From the NCBI GenBank assembly GCA_021300455.1, contig JAJTDP010000002.1, forward strand, positions 1 to 64,000: 64,000 nt of DNA, read 5' to 3'. This document shows positions 18,138 to 27,649 of this stretch, piece after piece (within the stretch, counting starts at the first letter, position 1; each line of letters starts with the position of its first letter). Origin of the DNA: Sediminibacterium sp. Its GTDB lineage: Bacteria; Bacteroidota; Bacteroidia; Chitinophagales; Chitinophagaceae. The position numbers and the translations under genes are program-made. The notes under the pieces are model-generated. The model saw only the letters and a list, made by a program, of their open reading frames with translations. It made no database searches and was not told the origin of the DNA.

Positions 18138-19094
18138 CTACTGATCGCTGCTATTTTTTACATAGCCCAATTTTGCTTCTAAGCTAAGAGTAGCATGAGG
18201 CACCGCACGTAAACGCGCTTTATCAATTAAGCGACCTGTTACTCTACAAATACCGTAGGTTTTGTTTTCGATACGCATTAAGGCTTTTTCTAAATGGTCT
18301 ATAAAAGTAATTTGTCTAGAAGCCATTTGACCTAACTGCTCTCTTTCCATGCTAACACTACCATCTTCCATGGTCATGTAACGAGCGTCGTCATTATCTC
18401 CACCTAATTCATCCTTGCGTGTTATTATACCTTGTAAGTAAACTAACTCTTTCTTAGCAGCATCTAATTTCTTAGAAATTAAATCTTTAAATTCTTTTAA
18501 TTCTGCATCAGAGTATTTCACTAAAGTCTCTGTAGATCTTTCTACTTCCTTTCTTCTTTCCATTGGAACATAGCCTGGTTGATAAGGCACACTACTTTTA
18601 GCGCCAATTTTTGGAACTTTAATATCCTTGATAGGTTCTGCCACTTTACGCACTGGTTTTACAGGAGGCGTTGGAATTTTTGGAACCGGCTTAGCAGGAG
18701 GAACATATTTTTCAACTGGCTTAGCGACAGGTTTAACGATTGGTTTTGGAGCTGCCTTTACTGGAACTACTTTTTTTAAAGGTGCTTTAACGGGTACCGG
18801 TTTTTTTACAGGAGCTGCTTTTTTAGGAACCACCTTTTTTACGGGTGCTGCTTTTTTAGGAACCACCTTTTTTACGGGTGCTGCTTTTTTAGGCGCTACC
18901 TTTTTAGCAGGAACTGCTTTTTTGGGAGCTGCTTTCTTAGGAGCTATCTTTTTAACAGGAACTGCTTTTTTGGGAGCTGGCTTTTTAGGAGCTACTTTTT
19001 TAGCTGGGGCTGCCTTTTTTACGGGTGCCACCTTTTTAGGAGCTGCTTTTTTAGCAGGTGCCGCCTTTTTGGGAGCTGGTTTTTTTGTAGGCAT
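18138..19094 (-). CDS. DksA/TraR-like protein with long Lys/Ala/Pro-rich N-terminal repeat domain
   Basis: ~150 aa of (KK-A/V-A/V-P) repeats, then DAELKEFKDLISKKLDAAKKEL…ALMRIENKTYGICRVTGRLIDKARLRAVPHATLSLEAK. Confidence 0.85.
   Translation of the reverse strand: MPTKKPAPKKAAPAKKAAPKKVAPVKKAAPAKKVAPKKPAPKKAVPVKKIAPKKAAPKKAVPAKKVAPKKAAPVKKVVPKKAAPVKKVVPKKAAPVKKPVPVKAPLKKVVPVKAAPKPIVKPVAKPVEKYVPPAKPVPKIPTPPVKPVRKVAEPIKDIKVPKIGAKSSVPYQPGYVPMERRKEVERSTETLVKYSDAELKEFKDLISKKLDAAKKELVYLQGIITRKDELGGDNDDARYMTMEDGSVSMEREQLGQMASRQITFIDHLEKALMRIENKTYGICRVTGRLIDKARLRAVPHATLSLEAKLGYVKNSSDQ
18812..18900 (-). repeat. 33-nt tandem repeat encoding PVKKVVPKKAA
   Basis: ACGGGTGCTGCTTTTTTAGGAACCACCTTTTTT at 18841-18873; near-identical flanking copies. 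Confidence 0.85.
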
Positions 19095-19096
19095 AT

Positions 19097-22000
19097 TTAT
19101 CCTTTTTGTCTAACTGAAATTCTTAATTTATGATCATTTATGTCAACTTCTACCCCCTCTTTCAAGACCGGTAGGAAGTCTATCTGGACTGCGAGAATTT
19201 CGCGGCAAATATACCCCGAAAATTGAATAATGGACTCCTTCAAGTCTGTATTATCCTCAATTTCAAGCAAAATCTTGTCAGTTAGCTCAAAATTGCTCTC
19301 TTTTCTAATGTTTTGGACCCTATTTACGAGCTCACGGGCATTTCCTTCCTTCAATAACTCGGGACTAATGGTAATATCCAAGGCCACCGTTAAGGCATTT
19401 TTGACAGCCACGCTCCATCCAGGTATATCTTCTGCTATAATATCTACCTCATTGATTAGCAACTCGATAGTCTCTGATTCAATGTCTAAGGCTAATCTTC
19501 CCTCTTTTTCTAAACTTGTAATTTGCGCCTGAGTCAAATTGGCAATGACAGCAGAAGCTTGTTTCATTTTGGTTCCTAATTTGGCGCCCAATAATTTGAA
19601 ATTGGCTTTTACCTTTTTGCTAATTACCCCTTCTGTCTCCGTTATATAATTAATTTCTTTAACGTTTACTTCGGCTAGAATTAATTCTTCCATTAATTCT
19701 ATGGCCGTTTTGGTGGCTGGGTCTAAAACCGGAATGAGTATTTTTTGTAAAGGTTGACGCACTTTGATATTCACTTTTTTACGAATAGATAAAACCAATG
19801 AACAAATATCCTGTGCCATTTGCATTCTTGTCTCTAAAGCAGTATCTATTTGAGATTTGTCTGCAATAGGAAAAGGAGCATGATGTATTGAACTAAAATT
19901 ATGTTTTTGAGTAACTGAATTTAAATTTCTGAAAACTTGATCAGCGAAAAATGGTGCAATAGGAGCCATTAATTTAGTAATAGTTTCAATACACTCGTAT
20001 AAAGTTTGATAAGCAGCAATTTTATCTTGGGTATAAGTACCTTTCCAAAAACGACGACGACATAATCTTACATACCAGTTACTTAAATGCTCATCTACAA
20101 AAGTTTCAATAGCACGACCCGCAGTGGTAGGTTCGAAATCATCCATTGAAGTAGTGACAGTTTGAATTAAAGTATGTAAAGAAGAAATAATCCAACGATC
20201 AATTTCTGGTCGCTCGGCTAAAGGAATGGTTGCTTGTTCAAAATGAAAATCATCCACATTGGCATACAAAACAAAAAACTGATAAGTATTGTATAAAGTG
20301 CCAAAGAATTTTCTTTGTACTTCTTGTATACCAGACATATCAAATTTTAAATTATCCCAAGGAGATGCATTGGTTACTAAATACCAGCGTGTGGCATCGG
20401 CACCATACTTTTCAATGGTTTCAAAAGGGTTCACCACATTGCCCAATCGCTTACTCATTTTATTACCATTCTTATCCAAGACAAGTCCATTACTCATCAC
20501 TGCCTTATAAGCCACACTATCAAACAGCAATACACCTAATGTATGTAATGTATAAAACCAACCACGGGTTTGGTCTACGCCCTCGCAAATAAAATCGGCT
20601 GGGAAGGCCTGGCCTTTATCTATTAAATCTTTATTCTCAAAAGGATAATGCCACTGCGCATAAGGCATCGCACCAGAGTCAAACCATACGTCTACTAAAT
20701 CCGAAACACGCTTCATAGCTTGACCACTTGCACTTACTAATTCAATTTGATCCACATAAGGTTTATGTAAATCCACATCTAACTTACCATCTATTATTTT
20801 TAAGTCAACCGCTTTGTTCAAGCCTTTTTCTTTAGCATCTAAAAAACCTTTGGTTAATTCTTCTATCGATCCTATACAAACTTCCTCTGTACCATCTTCT
20901 GTTCTCCATATAGGAAGCGGTGTACCCCAATAACGGCTTCGCGATAAATTCCAGTCCACCATATTCTCTAACCAGTTGCCGAAACGACCTTCCCCCGTGC
21001 TCTTGGGTTTCCAATTAATAGTTTTATTTAATTCCACTAGTCTATCCTTTACAGCCGTGGTTTTAATAAACCATGCGTCTAATGGATAATATAAAATAGG
21101 CTTATCTGTTCTCCAACAATGCGGATAATTATGTTCGTATTTTTCTACCTTAAAGGCTCTGTTTTCTTTTTTCAATTTTACAGAAATATCTACGTTCACA
21201 TCTTGGTAGTCTTTCTCGTCTTTATAATTTTTTACAAAGCGGCCACTAAATTCTCCCACACCTTCTACAAATTTTCCTTCACGATCAACTAATGTAAGGA
21301 TACCTAAATTATTTTTTTGTCCTACTTTATAATCATCTGCTCCAAAGGCAGGAGAAGTATGTACGATACCTGTTCCATCTTCTGTAGTTACAAAATCGCC
21401 TAAGACAATTTTAAAAGGATCTCCTTCAAAAGTTTTTGGATCATTGGCCTCAAAAGGCATTAACTGCTCGTAACGCAGCCCATTTAACTCATTGCCTTTG
21501 CAAGTAGCAATAATTTTCCAAGGAATAAGTTTATCGCCTTCTGCAAAACTTTCTAGGCCTTCCCCTTCTTCTTTAAAATATTTAGACACTAAATTTTTAG
21601 CAATCACCACATTCACGGGTATGGCTGTGTAAGGGTTATAAGTTGCTACTAAAACATATTCAATATTAGGGCCCACAGTGAGTCCTAAGTTAGAGGGCAG
21701 GGTCCATGGCGTCGTAGTCCAAGCCATGTAAAATATTTCTTTCGACTTTGCACTTGCTGCATTTACTGCATCAAATAAAAATTGGCTACCTGCATTTTCT
21801 ACTGCTTTGAACATAGCCACTGTAGAAGTGTCTTTTACATCCTTGTAAGTACCTGGCTGATTGAGTTCATGTGAACTTAATCCTGTACCTGCTGCAGGTG
21901 AATAAGGTTGTATACTTACACTTTGATACAAATAACCTTTTTTATAAAGGGTACTTAATATCCACCAAAGTGTTTCAATATAATTATTTTCAAAAGTGAT

Positions 22001-22450
22001 ATAGGGATTATTTAAATCTACCCAGTATCCCATTTTATTGGTGATATCGTCCCATTCTTTTTTATAACGAAGTACGGCCTCTCTACATTTTTGATTATAC
22101 TCTTCTACACTTATCTTCTTGCCAATATCTTCTTTCGTAATACCTAATTCTTTTTCTACACCTAGTTCAACAGGTAAACCATGGGTATCCCATCCGCCTT
22201 TTCTTTTTACTTGAAAACCTTGCATGGTTTTATATCTACATACCATGTCCTTTAAAGTTCTGGAAATAACATGGTGAATGCCGGGCATGCCGTTGGCACT
22301 TGGAGGCCCTTCATAAAAAACAAAGGGGGTCTTTCCTTCTCTTAAAGAGACCGATTGCTCAAAAGCCTGTTCGGACTTCCAAGAAGCCAATATTTCTGCC
22401 TCCAACTGAGGGAGATTTAATCCACTAAATTCTGGGTATTTTTTACTCAT
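19097..22450 (-). CDS. ileS: Isoleucine--tRNA ligase
   Basis: FVFYEGPPSANGMPGIHHVISRTLKD; GNKMSKRLGNVVNPFETIEKYGADATRWYL; 1117 aa. Confidence 0.97.
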   Translation of the reverse strand: MSKKYPEFSGLNLPQLEAEILASWKSEQAFEQSVSLREGKTPFVFYEGPPSANGMPGIHHVISRTLKDMVCRYKTMQGFQVKRKGGWDTHGLPVELGVEKELGITKEDIGKKISVEEYNQKCREAVLRYKKEWDDITNKMGYWVDLNNPYITFENNYIETLWWILSTLYKKGYLYQSVSIQPYSPAAGTGLSSHELNQPGTYKDVKDTSTVAMFKAVENAGSQFLFDAVNAASAKSKEIFYMAWTTTPWTLPSNLGLTVGPNIEYVLVATYNPYTAIPVNVVIAKNLVSKYFKEEGEGLESFAEGDKLIPWKIIATCKGNELNGLRYEQLMPFEANDPKTFEGDPFKIVLGDFVTTEDGTGIVHTSPAFGADDYKVGQKNNLGILTLVDREGKFVEGVGEFSGRFVKNYKDEKDYQDVNVDISVKLKKENRAFKVEKYEHNYPHCWRTDKPILYYPLDAWFIKTTAVKDRLVELNKTINWKPKSTGEGRFGNWLENMVDWNLSRSRYWGTPLPIWRTEDGTEEVCIGSIEELTKGFLDAKEKGLNKAVDLKIIDGKLDVDLHKPYVDQIELVSASGQAMKRVSDLVDVWFDSGAMPYAQWHYPFENKDLIDKGQAFPADFICEGVDQTRGWFYTLHTLGVLLFDSVAYKAVMSNGLVLDKNGNKMSKRLGNVVNPFETIEKYGADATRWYLVTNASPWDNLKFDMSGIQEVQRKFFGTLYNTYQFFVLYANVDDFHFEQATIPLAERPEIDRWIISSLHTLIQTVTTSMDDFEPTTAGRAIETFVDEHLSNWYVRLCRRRFWKGTYTQDKIAAYQTLYECIETITKLMAPIAPFFADQVFRNLNSVTQKHNFSSIHHAPFPIADKSQIDTALETRMQMAQDICSLVLSIRKKVNIKVRQPLQKILIPVLDPATKTAIELMEELILAEVNVKEINYITETEGVISKKVKANFKLLGAKLGTKMKQASAVIANLTQAQITSLEKEGRLALDIESETIELLINEVDIIAEDIPGWSVAVKNALTVALDITISPELLKEGNARELVNRVQNIRKESNFELTDKILLEIEDNTDLKESIIQFSGYICREILAVQIDFLPVLKEGVEVDINDHKLRISVRQKG

Positions 22451-22557
22451 ACAACGCTTTATCCTAGCTCATTTTTAGGGCACGAAGGTACGAATAAGCT
22501 TGTAAAAAAGGCCAGGCCTCTTTGGGTCAAATGAATAAGGTAAAAAGGGATCTTGTA

Positions 22558-23223
22558 TTAGGCTTGTGGCTGGTCAGAACTTGATTTAACCTCTTGCTCG
22601 GCATTTATATCTGTATCGCTGAAGAACTTCTTCTGAAAGATAAACAAAGTAATGACCCCGGTGCTAATAGAAGCATCGGCAAAATTAAATACAGGTCTGA
22701 AAAATTCAAATTCCTCCCCTGCCCAAATAGGGAACCAACTAGGAAAATGCGCATTTTGAATGAGGGGAAAATAAAACATGTCTACTACTTTCCCATGTAA
22801 AAAACTACCATAGCCACCACCTACAGGAAATAAATGCGCTACCATGGTCGTATAAGGTACGCTTGCTTCAAATATAAGGCCGTAAAACATAGAGTCAATT
22901 AAATTACCTACGGCACCTGCATAAATTAAGGCGGCACAAAAAATAAAACCATTATGGTACTTTTTTTCAATAAAACCTTTAATTAAAAAAGTTCCCCAAA
23001 TAACGGCTGCTAGGCGAAATAAAGTCAAGATAATTTTTCCGAAACCACCTCCAAATTTTAAACCCCAGGCCATGCCTTCATTTTCTATAAAATGCAGTCT
23101 TGCCCATGAATCAATGATGATATGCTCTTCCCCAATAAAATAATTAAGCTTAATATAAAACTTAATAGCTTGATCGATAAATATAATGAGCGCAATAATG
23201 ATGGCTACTTTTCTCCCATTCAT
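22558..23223 (-). CDS. lspA: Lipoprotein signal peptidase
   Basis: IDQAIKFYIKLN; GAVGNLIDSMFYGLIF; FNFADASISTGVITLF. Confidence 0.93.
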   Translation of the reverse strand: MNGRKVAIIIALIIFIDQAIKFYIKLNYFIGEEHIIIDSWARLHFIENEGMAWGLKFGGGFGKIILTLFRLAAVIWGTFLIKGFIEKKYHNGFIFCAALIYAGAVGNLIDSMFYGLIFEASVPYTTMVAHLFPVGGGYGSFLHGKVVDMFYFPLIQNAHFPSWFPIWAGEEFEFFRPVFNFADASISTGVITLFIFQKKFFSDTDINAEQEVKSSSDQPQA

Positions 23224-23260
23224 AGGTAATATATAATGTGGTGCGAATATAAGTTAGTTT

Positions 23261-24229
23261 TTAGGGAGCAGATGGTGAATTTTCTTTCTCCAATTTTCTT
23301 TTGTTAACGAAAATGGAATAAAAAATAGAACCGGTGATACAAAAAATAATAACCATTAAAGAAATTAAAACTTGTGTGTTTTTATCTAGCCAAATATTTA
23401 CATAGTGTTCTCCCAGCATTTTAATACCAATAAATACTAAAACAATGGCAATACCCTGTTGTAAAAATTCAAATTGGTTCACAGCGCCTCTTAATAAAAA
23501 GAACAATGAACGTAGTCCTAGTATGGCAAAAATATTAGAAGTATAAATAACTAAACTACTTCTTGAAATACCCATTACCGCAGGAATTGAATCTAAGGCA
23601 AATACAATATCAATAGCGGCTAAAAGTACCACCACTACAAATAAGCTGGTATACAAAGGTTTATTATTATGGTCTTTAATGACAAACTTACCATCGCCAT
23701 CTGTACTTCCAAGAGGTAAGAATTTTTTTAGGAATAGGTATATTTTAGAGTGATGTGGATCGAAATTATCTTCCTGGTCTGCAGTAAACATTTTATACCC
23801 AGTATACACCAAGAAGGCGCCAAAAATATAAAGCACCCATGCAAATTTAGCCACTAAGGCCACACCCACTGTAATGAAAATGACTCTAAATAAAATAGCG
23901 GCTAATATACCAATTAATAAAACCCTTGGTATATGTTTTTCTTTCACCTGAAAGGAACTAAAAATTAAAATGAAAACAAAAATATTATCAATGCTTAAAC
24001 TCCATTCCATTAAATAACCGCTCAAGTATTCAAATGCTAATTTTTGACCTTCCTCTATCCACATAAATACAAAAAAAGCAAGCGCTAACAATACCCATAA
24101 AAAAGTTTGACGCAATGCCTGCTTCATGGTAATGATGGCATTTTTTTTACTTAAAAAACCTAGGTCTAGGATGAGCGCAACAAGAATGACCGCTCCAAAA
24201 ACAAAATAAACTAATTGATCTGTTGTCAT
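23261..24229 (-). CDS. TerC family integral membrane protein
   Basis: FEYLSGYLMEWSLSIDNIFVFILIFSSF; LLAAIDIVFALDSIPAVMGISRSSLVIYTSNIFAILGLRSLFFLL. Confidence 0.93.
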   Translation of the reverse strand: MTTDQLVYFVFGAVILVALILDLGFLSKKNAIITMKQALRQTFLWVLLALAFFVFMWIEEGQKLAFEYLSGYLMEWSLSIDNIFVFILIFSSFQVKEKHIPRVLLIGILAAILFRVIFITVGVALVAKFAWVLYIFGAFLVYTGYKMFTADQEDNFDPHHSKIYLFLKKFLPLGSTDGDGKFVIKDHNNKPLYTSLFVVVVLLAAIDIVFALDSIPAVMGISRSSLVIYTSNIFAILGLRSLFFLLRGAVNQFEFLQQGIAIVLVFIGIKMLGEHYVNIWLDKNTQVLISLMVIIFCITGSIFYSIFVNKRKLEKENSPSAP

Positions 24230-24252
24230 AGGATAAAGTTACAACATACTTA

Positions 24253-26694
24253 CTAAATAACAAATTGACGTTTCCGATACCCTGTCCATATTAAATAGAA
24301 CAGCCCTAGTAGAAAAACGGGTCCAAGGACTAAAATAAATTGAACTAATACTCTATACTCTTCTACTTTTTGACGATTTAATAAACGAAGGACTTGTTGT
24401 TTACTACGAGACGCTAATAAAGGGGTGGGTTCATTTAAATAAGCAATCGTATTGACAAAAAAATCATGATTGGCAAACTGATACTCCTCATAAGGCATCA
24501 TGCCCATGGGCAGGGGTCCTCTTTTTACATCCACTTGGTTGGTAAGAATATCCGCATCTGAAATAATGACTTGTTTGGAACTTGCTATACCTTTTTCTAG
24601 ATAGCCCTTACCAGTAGAAGCCTTGATACTGTCAAGCATTATTGCAGAAACTCGATTAGAAAACAAAGAAGGGAACTTACCTTCTACTAAAACGGCTACG
24701 GGTAAATGATTTTTTTGAAAACTTTCCAATTCACCTTCTTGTTTACCACTATTGATATCCACTACAGCAGGTGAGCTGAGTATACGACTATTAGAATCGG
24801 TACTAAGTAAAATTGTTTTCTGAATACCAGCAACTGCTATGGTATCAATACTTGAAGGGAAATAAGATAGTACTCTATCTATATTTTGAACAATGGGGTG
24901 CTGTTCATTGCCTTGTAAAAAAGGAAAATAAGGCCAAGGCATTCTTTGAATAAGGGGACTGCCGTCCTCGCCTTTGCCCACCACCATGGGTAGTTTAGCG
25001 CAATTTAAATCTTGCACTAAATTGGCATTAATTCTTACCCCGTATTTAAAAAGTAAATCATCTAGGGCTAAACTTCTATCAATAGCAATATAAGCCCCAT
25101 TGGTTTTTTGTAAACTATCATACTCCGCCACTAATTTATCAAGGGCCCAAATAATATTTCCACCTCCCATTACAAACTGATCCAATTTTAATTTATCGAG
25201 TTCCGTAAAAGCTTGGGTAGGCTTTACAATCAGTAAGGTTTTGATTTTTTGCGGATTAGGAAAACCTTTTTTCAAATCAAATACAGCTAAATTATAGTTA
25301 TGCATAATTGATTCTCCTAAATGATTCACCGTTAAATTCACTGGTTCCCCATTGCCCGTCAAATAAGCAATATTGGGAACTACCGTTCTATTCAATAAAT
25401 AAAGGGCTTGTGTAAATTTATATTCCAATAATGAAACTGCCGCATTCGCAGTGGCCTCCATATCTTCTTCAGGAATATCTTTTACAATATTATAAGGTTT
25501 AAAATATTTTTTACTTGTTCTTAAATCAATCACAATAGGGGCCTGACCCTCCACTTCAATAAGAGCGCCAGGAATCATTAGTTGGTCCACTCTTTTATCG
25601 GAAGGACCATTTTCTGTTTGTATTCTTTGTATAGGTAAGCCTAATTTAGACAAGCTATCATAAAACTGGTACAAGGCATCGCCTTTATACAATTCTCCAG
25701 GTACTTCAATAGCCCAACTAATAGCCTTTGGATTAATTTGTTTAAAACGCTCAAGTAAATCTGCAGTGGCGATAGCAATATTTTTATAATAAGGGGGTAT
25801 ATCTCCGCCTAAATAAAGATGCACTCTTGCGGGTTTATTGATTGCTGCAATAATTTCTGTTGTGCTTTGATGTAAAGTATAACGCTGTTCCTTAGTAAGG
25901 TCTAATTGAAAATTATAAATAGAGAAAAATACATTGAAGCTAATTAGAATAGCTACTGTAATAATATATTTTACTTTGCCTTTTATATTCTCCATACTTC
26001 CAATGGCAAATAAAACTAGAATCGATAAAAAGTAAATAATATCCTCCGCTGTAAGCAGGCCCTTACTCATATTGATATAGTGCGCCTCTAAGCCTAGCTT
26101 GCTTATATAAAAATTAGTGCCATTAGTAAATACAGTTAGATGGCTAAGTAGATTAAAGCCTTTAAATAATAAGAGGCAAAACAAAATAGATACCAACAAA
26201 GACACCAAATTATTTTTGGTAATGCTACTTATGTAGATGCCCATGACTGTATTAGAAGCTGCTAAAAATAATAAACCAAAATAGGATCCATAAGTAGCTC
26301 CCCAGTCTATGCCACCAATATCACTTAAGGTGTCTAAAGTAAATGCATACAATAAAGTAGGTAGAATGGCTACCAGTACAATGAATAAGTTTCCAAAAAA
26401 CTTTCCTGCTACTAATTGAAGCGGACTTATAGGTAAGGTTCTAATGATTTCATAAGTACCTTGTTTATACTCATCAGAAAAACTATGCATGGTAATGGCA
26501 GGTACCAAGAGTAATAAAAACCAAGGAGCAAAGTCGAAATAAGCTTGCAAGGAAGCATACCCAAAGTCGAGAACATTAAAATTAGGAAGTACAAATAAAA
26601 CAAGCCCATTCACGATTAAGTAAAAGCCAATGACTAGATAGCCTGTTAAGCCATTGAAATACTGCGCCCATTCTTTTTTACAAATTGCCCACAT
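24253..26694 (-). CDS. GldF-GldG fusion: ABC-2 permease fused to substrate-binding/auxiliary protein
   Basis: Residues 1-~232 resemble GldF (SFSDEYKQGTYEIIRTLPISPLQLVAGKFFGNL); then …LFAIGS-MENIKGKVKYIITVAIL…QLDLTKEQRYTLHQSTTEII resembling the GldG start; no stop between. Confidence 0.82.
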   Translation of the reverse strand: MWAICKKEWAQYFNGLTGYLVIGFYLIVNGLVLFVLPNFNVLDFGYASLQAYFDFAPWFLLLLVPAITMHSFSDEYKQGTYEIIRTLPISPLQLVAGKFFGNLFIVLVAILPTLLYAFTLDTLSDIGGIDWGATYGSYFGLLFLAASNTVMGIYISSITKNNLVSLLVSILFCLLLFKGFNLLSHLTVFTNGTNFYISKLGLEAHYINMSKGLLTAEDIIYFLSILVLFAIGSMENIKGKVKYIITVAILISFNVFFSIYNFQLDLTKEQRYTLHQSTTEIIAAINKPARVHLYLGGDIPPYYKNIAIATADLLERFKQINPKAISWAIEVPGELYKGDALYQFYDSLSKLGLPIQRIQTENGPSDKRVDQLMIPGALIEVEGQAPIVIDLRTSKKYFKPYNIVKDIPEEDMEATANAAVSLLEYKFTQALYLLNRTVVPNIAYLTGNGEPVNLTVNHLGESIMHNYNLAVFDLKKGFPNPQKIKTLLIVKPTQAFTELDKLKLDQFVMGGGNIIWALDKLVAEYDSLQKTNGAYIAIDRSLALDDLLFKYGVRINANLVQDLNCAKLPMVVGKGEDGSPLIQRMPWPYFPFLQGNEQHPIVQNIDRVLSYFPSSIDTIAVAGIQKTILLSTDSNSRILSSPAVVDINSGKQEGELESFQKNHLPVAVLVEGKFPSLFSNRVSAIMLDSIKASTGKGYLEKGIASSKQVIISDADILTNQVDVKRGPLPMGMMPYEEYQFANHDFFVNTIAYLNEPTPLLASRSKQQVLRLLNRQKVEEYRVLVQFILVLGPVFLLGLFYLIWTGYRKRQFVI

Positions 26695-26713
26695 GGTTCA
26701 AAGCTACAAAAAA

Positions 26714-26737
26714 AATGCCCCGTGTTAACGGAGCATT
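26714..26737 (-). terminator. Terminator downstream of the isc genes
   Basis: AATGCCCCGT-gtta-ACGGAGCATT (one mismatch); minus-strand T-run follows. Confidence 0.75.
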
Positions 26738-26794
26738 CAATATTATAATAATCTTATGAATTATGTGATTAGTCTATTCTAGGATTTGTTGAAA

Positions 26795-27151
26795 TTAAAC
26801 AGCAAAGCTTTCACCACATCCACAACTTCTACTTGCATTGGGATTATTGAAATAAAAGCCTTTTCCATTTAAACCATCTGAAAATTCCAATTCGGTATTC
26901 ACTAAGTATAAAAAGCTTTTTAAATCGGTAACAATCTTAATGCCATTGTCTTCAAAGACTTGATCCATGGGCTTAATTTCATTGTCAAAGTCTAGTTTAT
27001 AGCTTAAGCCAGAACAACCACCCCCAACGACCCCTACTCTTAAAAAATAACTAGCATCGTCGGTAACGCCAGCGTCTTGCATTAACTGCAATACTTTGGC
27101 CTTTGCCTTAGCACTTACATAAATAGAATTCTCTTGGGCTACTTCGCTCAT
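26795..27151 (-). CDS. Iron-sulfur cluster assembly accessory protein (IscA/HesB/ErpA family)
   Basis: FLRVGVVGGGCSGLSYKLDFD and C-terminal NPNASRSCGCGESFAV. Confidence 0.93.
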   Translation of the reverse strand: MSEVAQENSIYVSAKAKAKVLQLMQDAGVTDDASYFLRVGVVGGGCSGLSYKLDFDNEIKPMDQVFEDNGIKIVTDLKSFLYLVNTELEFSDGLNGKGFYFNNPNASRSCGCGESFAV

Positions 27152-27169
27152 AGGTAATGAATAGAAGAC

Positions 27170-27586
27170 CTAAACGTGGCTTTGTTCGAATACTAATTCA
27201 GCCAATCCGTTTTTAACACGGAAATCGTTGATAGCTGCTTTGATTGCGTCTTCTGCTAAAACAGAACAGTGAATTTTAACTGGAGGTAAATTTAATTCCT
27301 CTACTAAATCCATATTGTCAATTTTAACTGCTTCGTCAATTGTTTTTCCTTTTAACCACTCTGTAGCTAAAGAAGAAGAGGCAATGGCAGAACCACAACC
27401 AAATGTTTTAAACTTAGCATCGGTAATAAGACCTGTTGCTTCGTCTACTTCTATTTGTAAACGCATTACGTCTCCGCACTCTGGTGCACCAACTAAACCA
27501 GTACCTACACTCTTAGAGGCTTTATCTAATGTTCCTACATTTTTAGGATTAGAATAATGATCGATTACTTTATCTGAATATGCCAT
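27170..27586 (-). CDS. iscU: Fe-S cluster assembly scaffold
   Basis: VIDHYSNPKNVG; GAPECGDVMRLQI; KFKTFGCGSAIASSSLATEWLKGK; KIHCSVLAEDAIKAAI. Confidence 0.96.
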   Translation of the reverse strand: MAYSDKVIDHYSNPKNVGTLDKASKSVGTGLVGAPECGDVMRLQIEVDEATGLITDAKFKTFGCGSAIASSSLATEWLKGKTIDEAVKIDNMDLVEELNLPPVKIHCSVLAEDAIKAAINDFRVKNGLAELVFEQSHV

Positions 27587-27649
27587 TTTATTTTTATTTT
27601 ATATTTTCAAAATTATTAAAAAAATTCAAGAACTTATGTTAAGCTTTTT

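Noticed and set aside
18628-19113. 161-aa plus-strand ORF opposite the K/A/P repeat gene
   Set aside because: Gly/Thr/Phe periodicity is the mirror of the repeat codons on the opposite strand; the minus-strand DksA-like frame explains the region.
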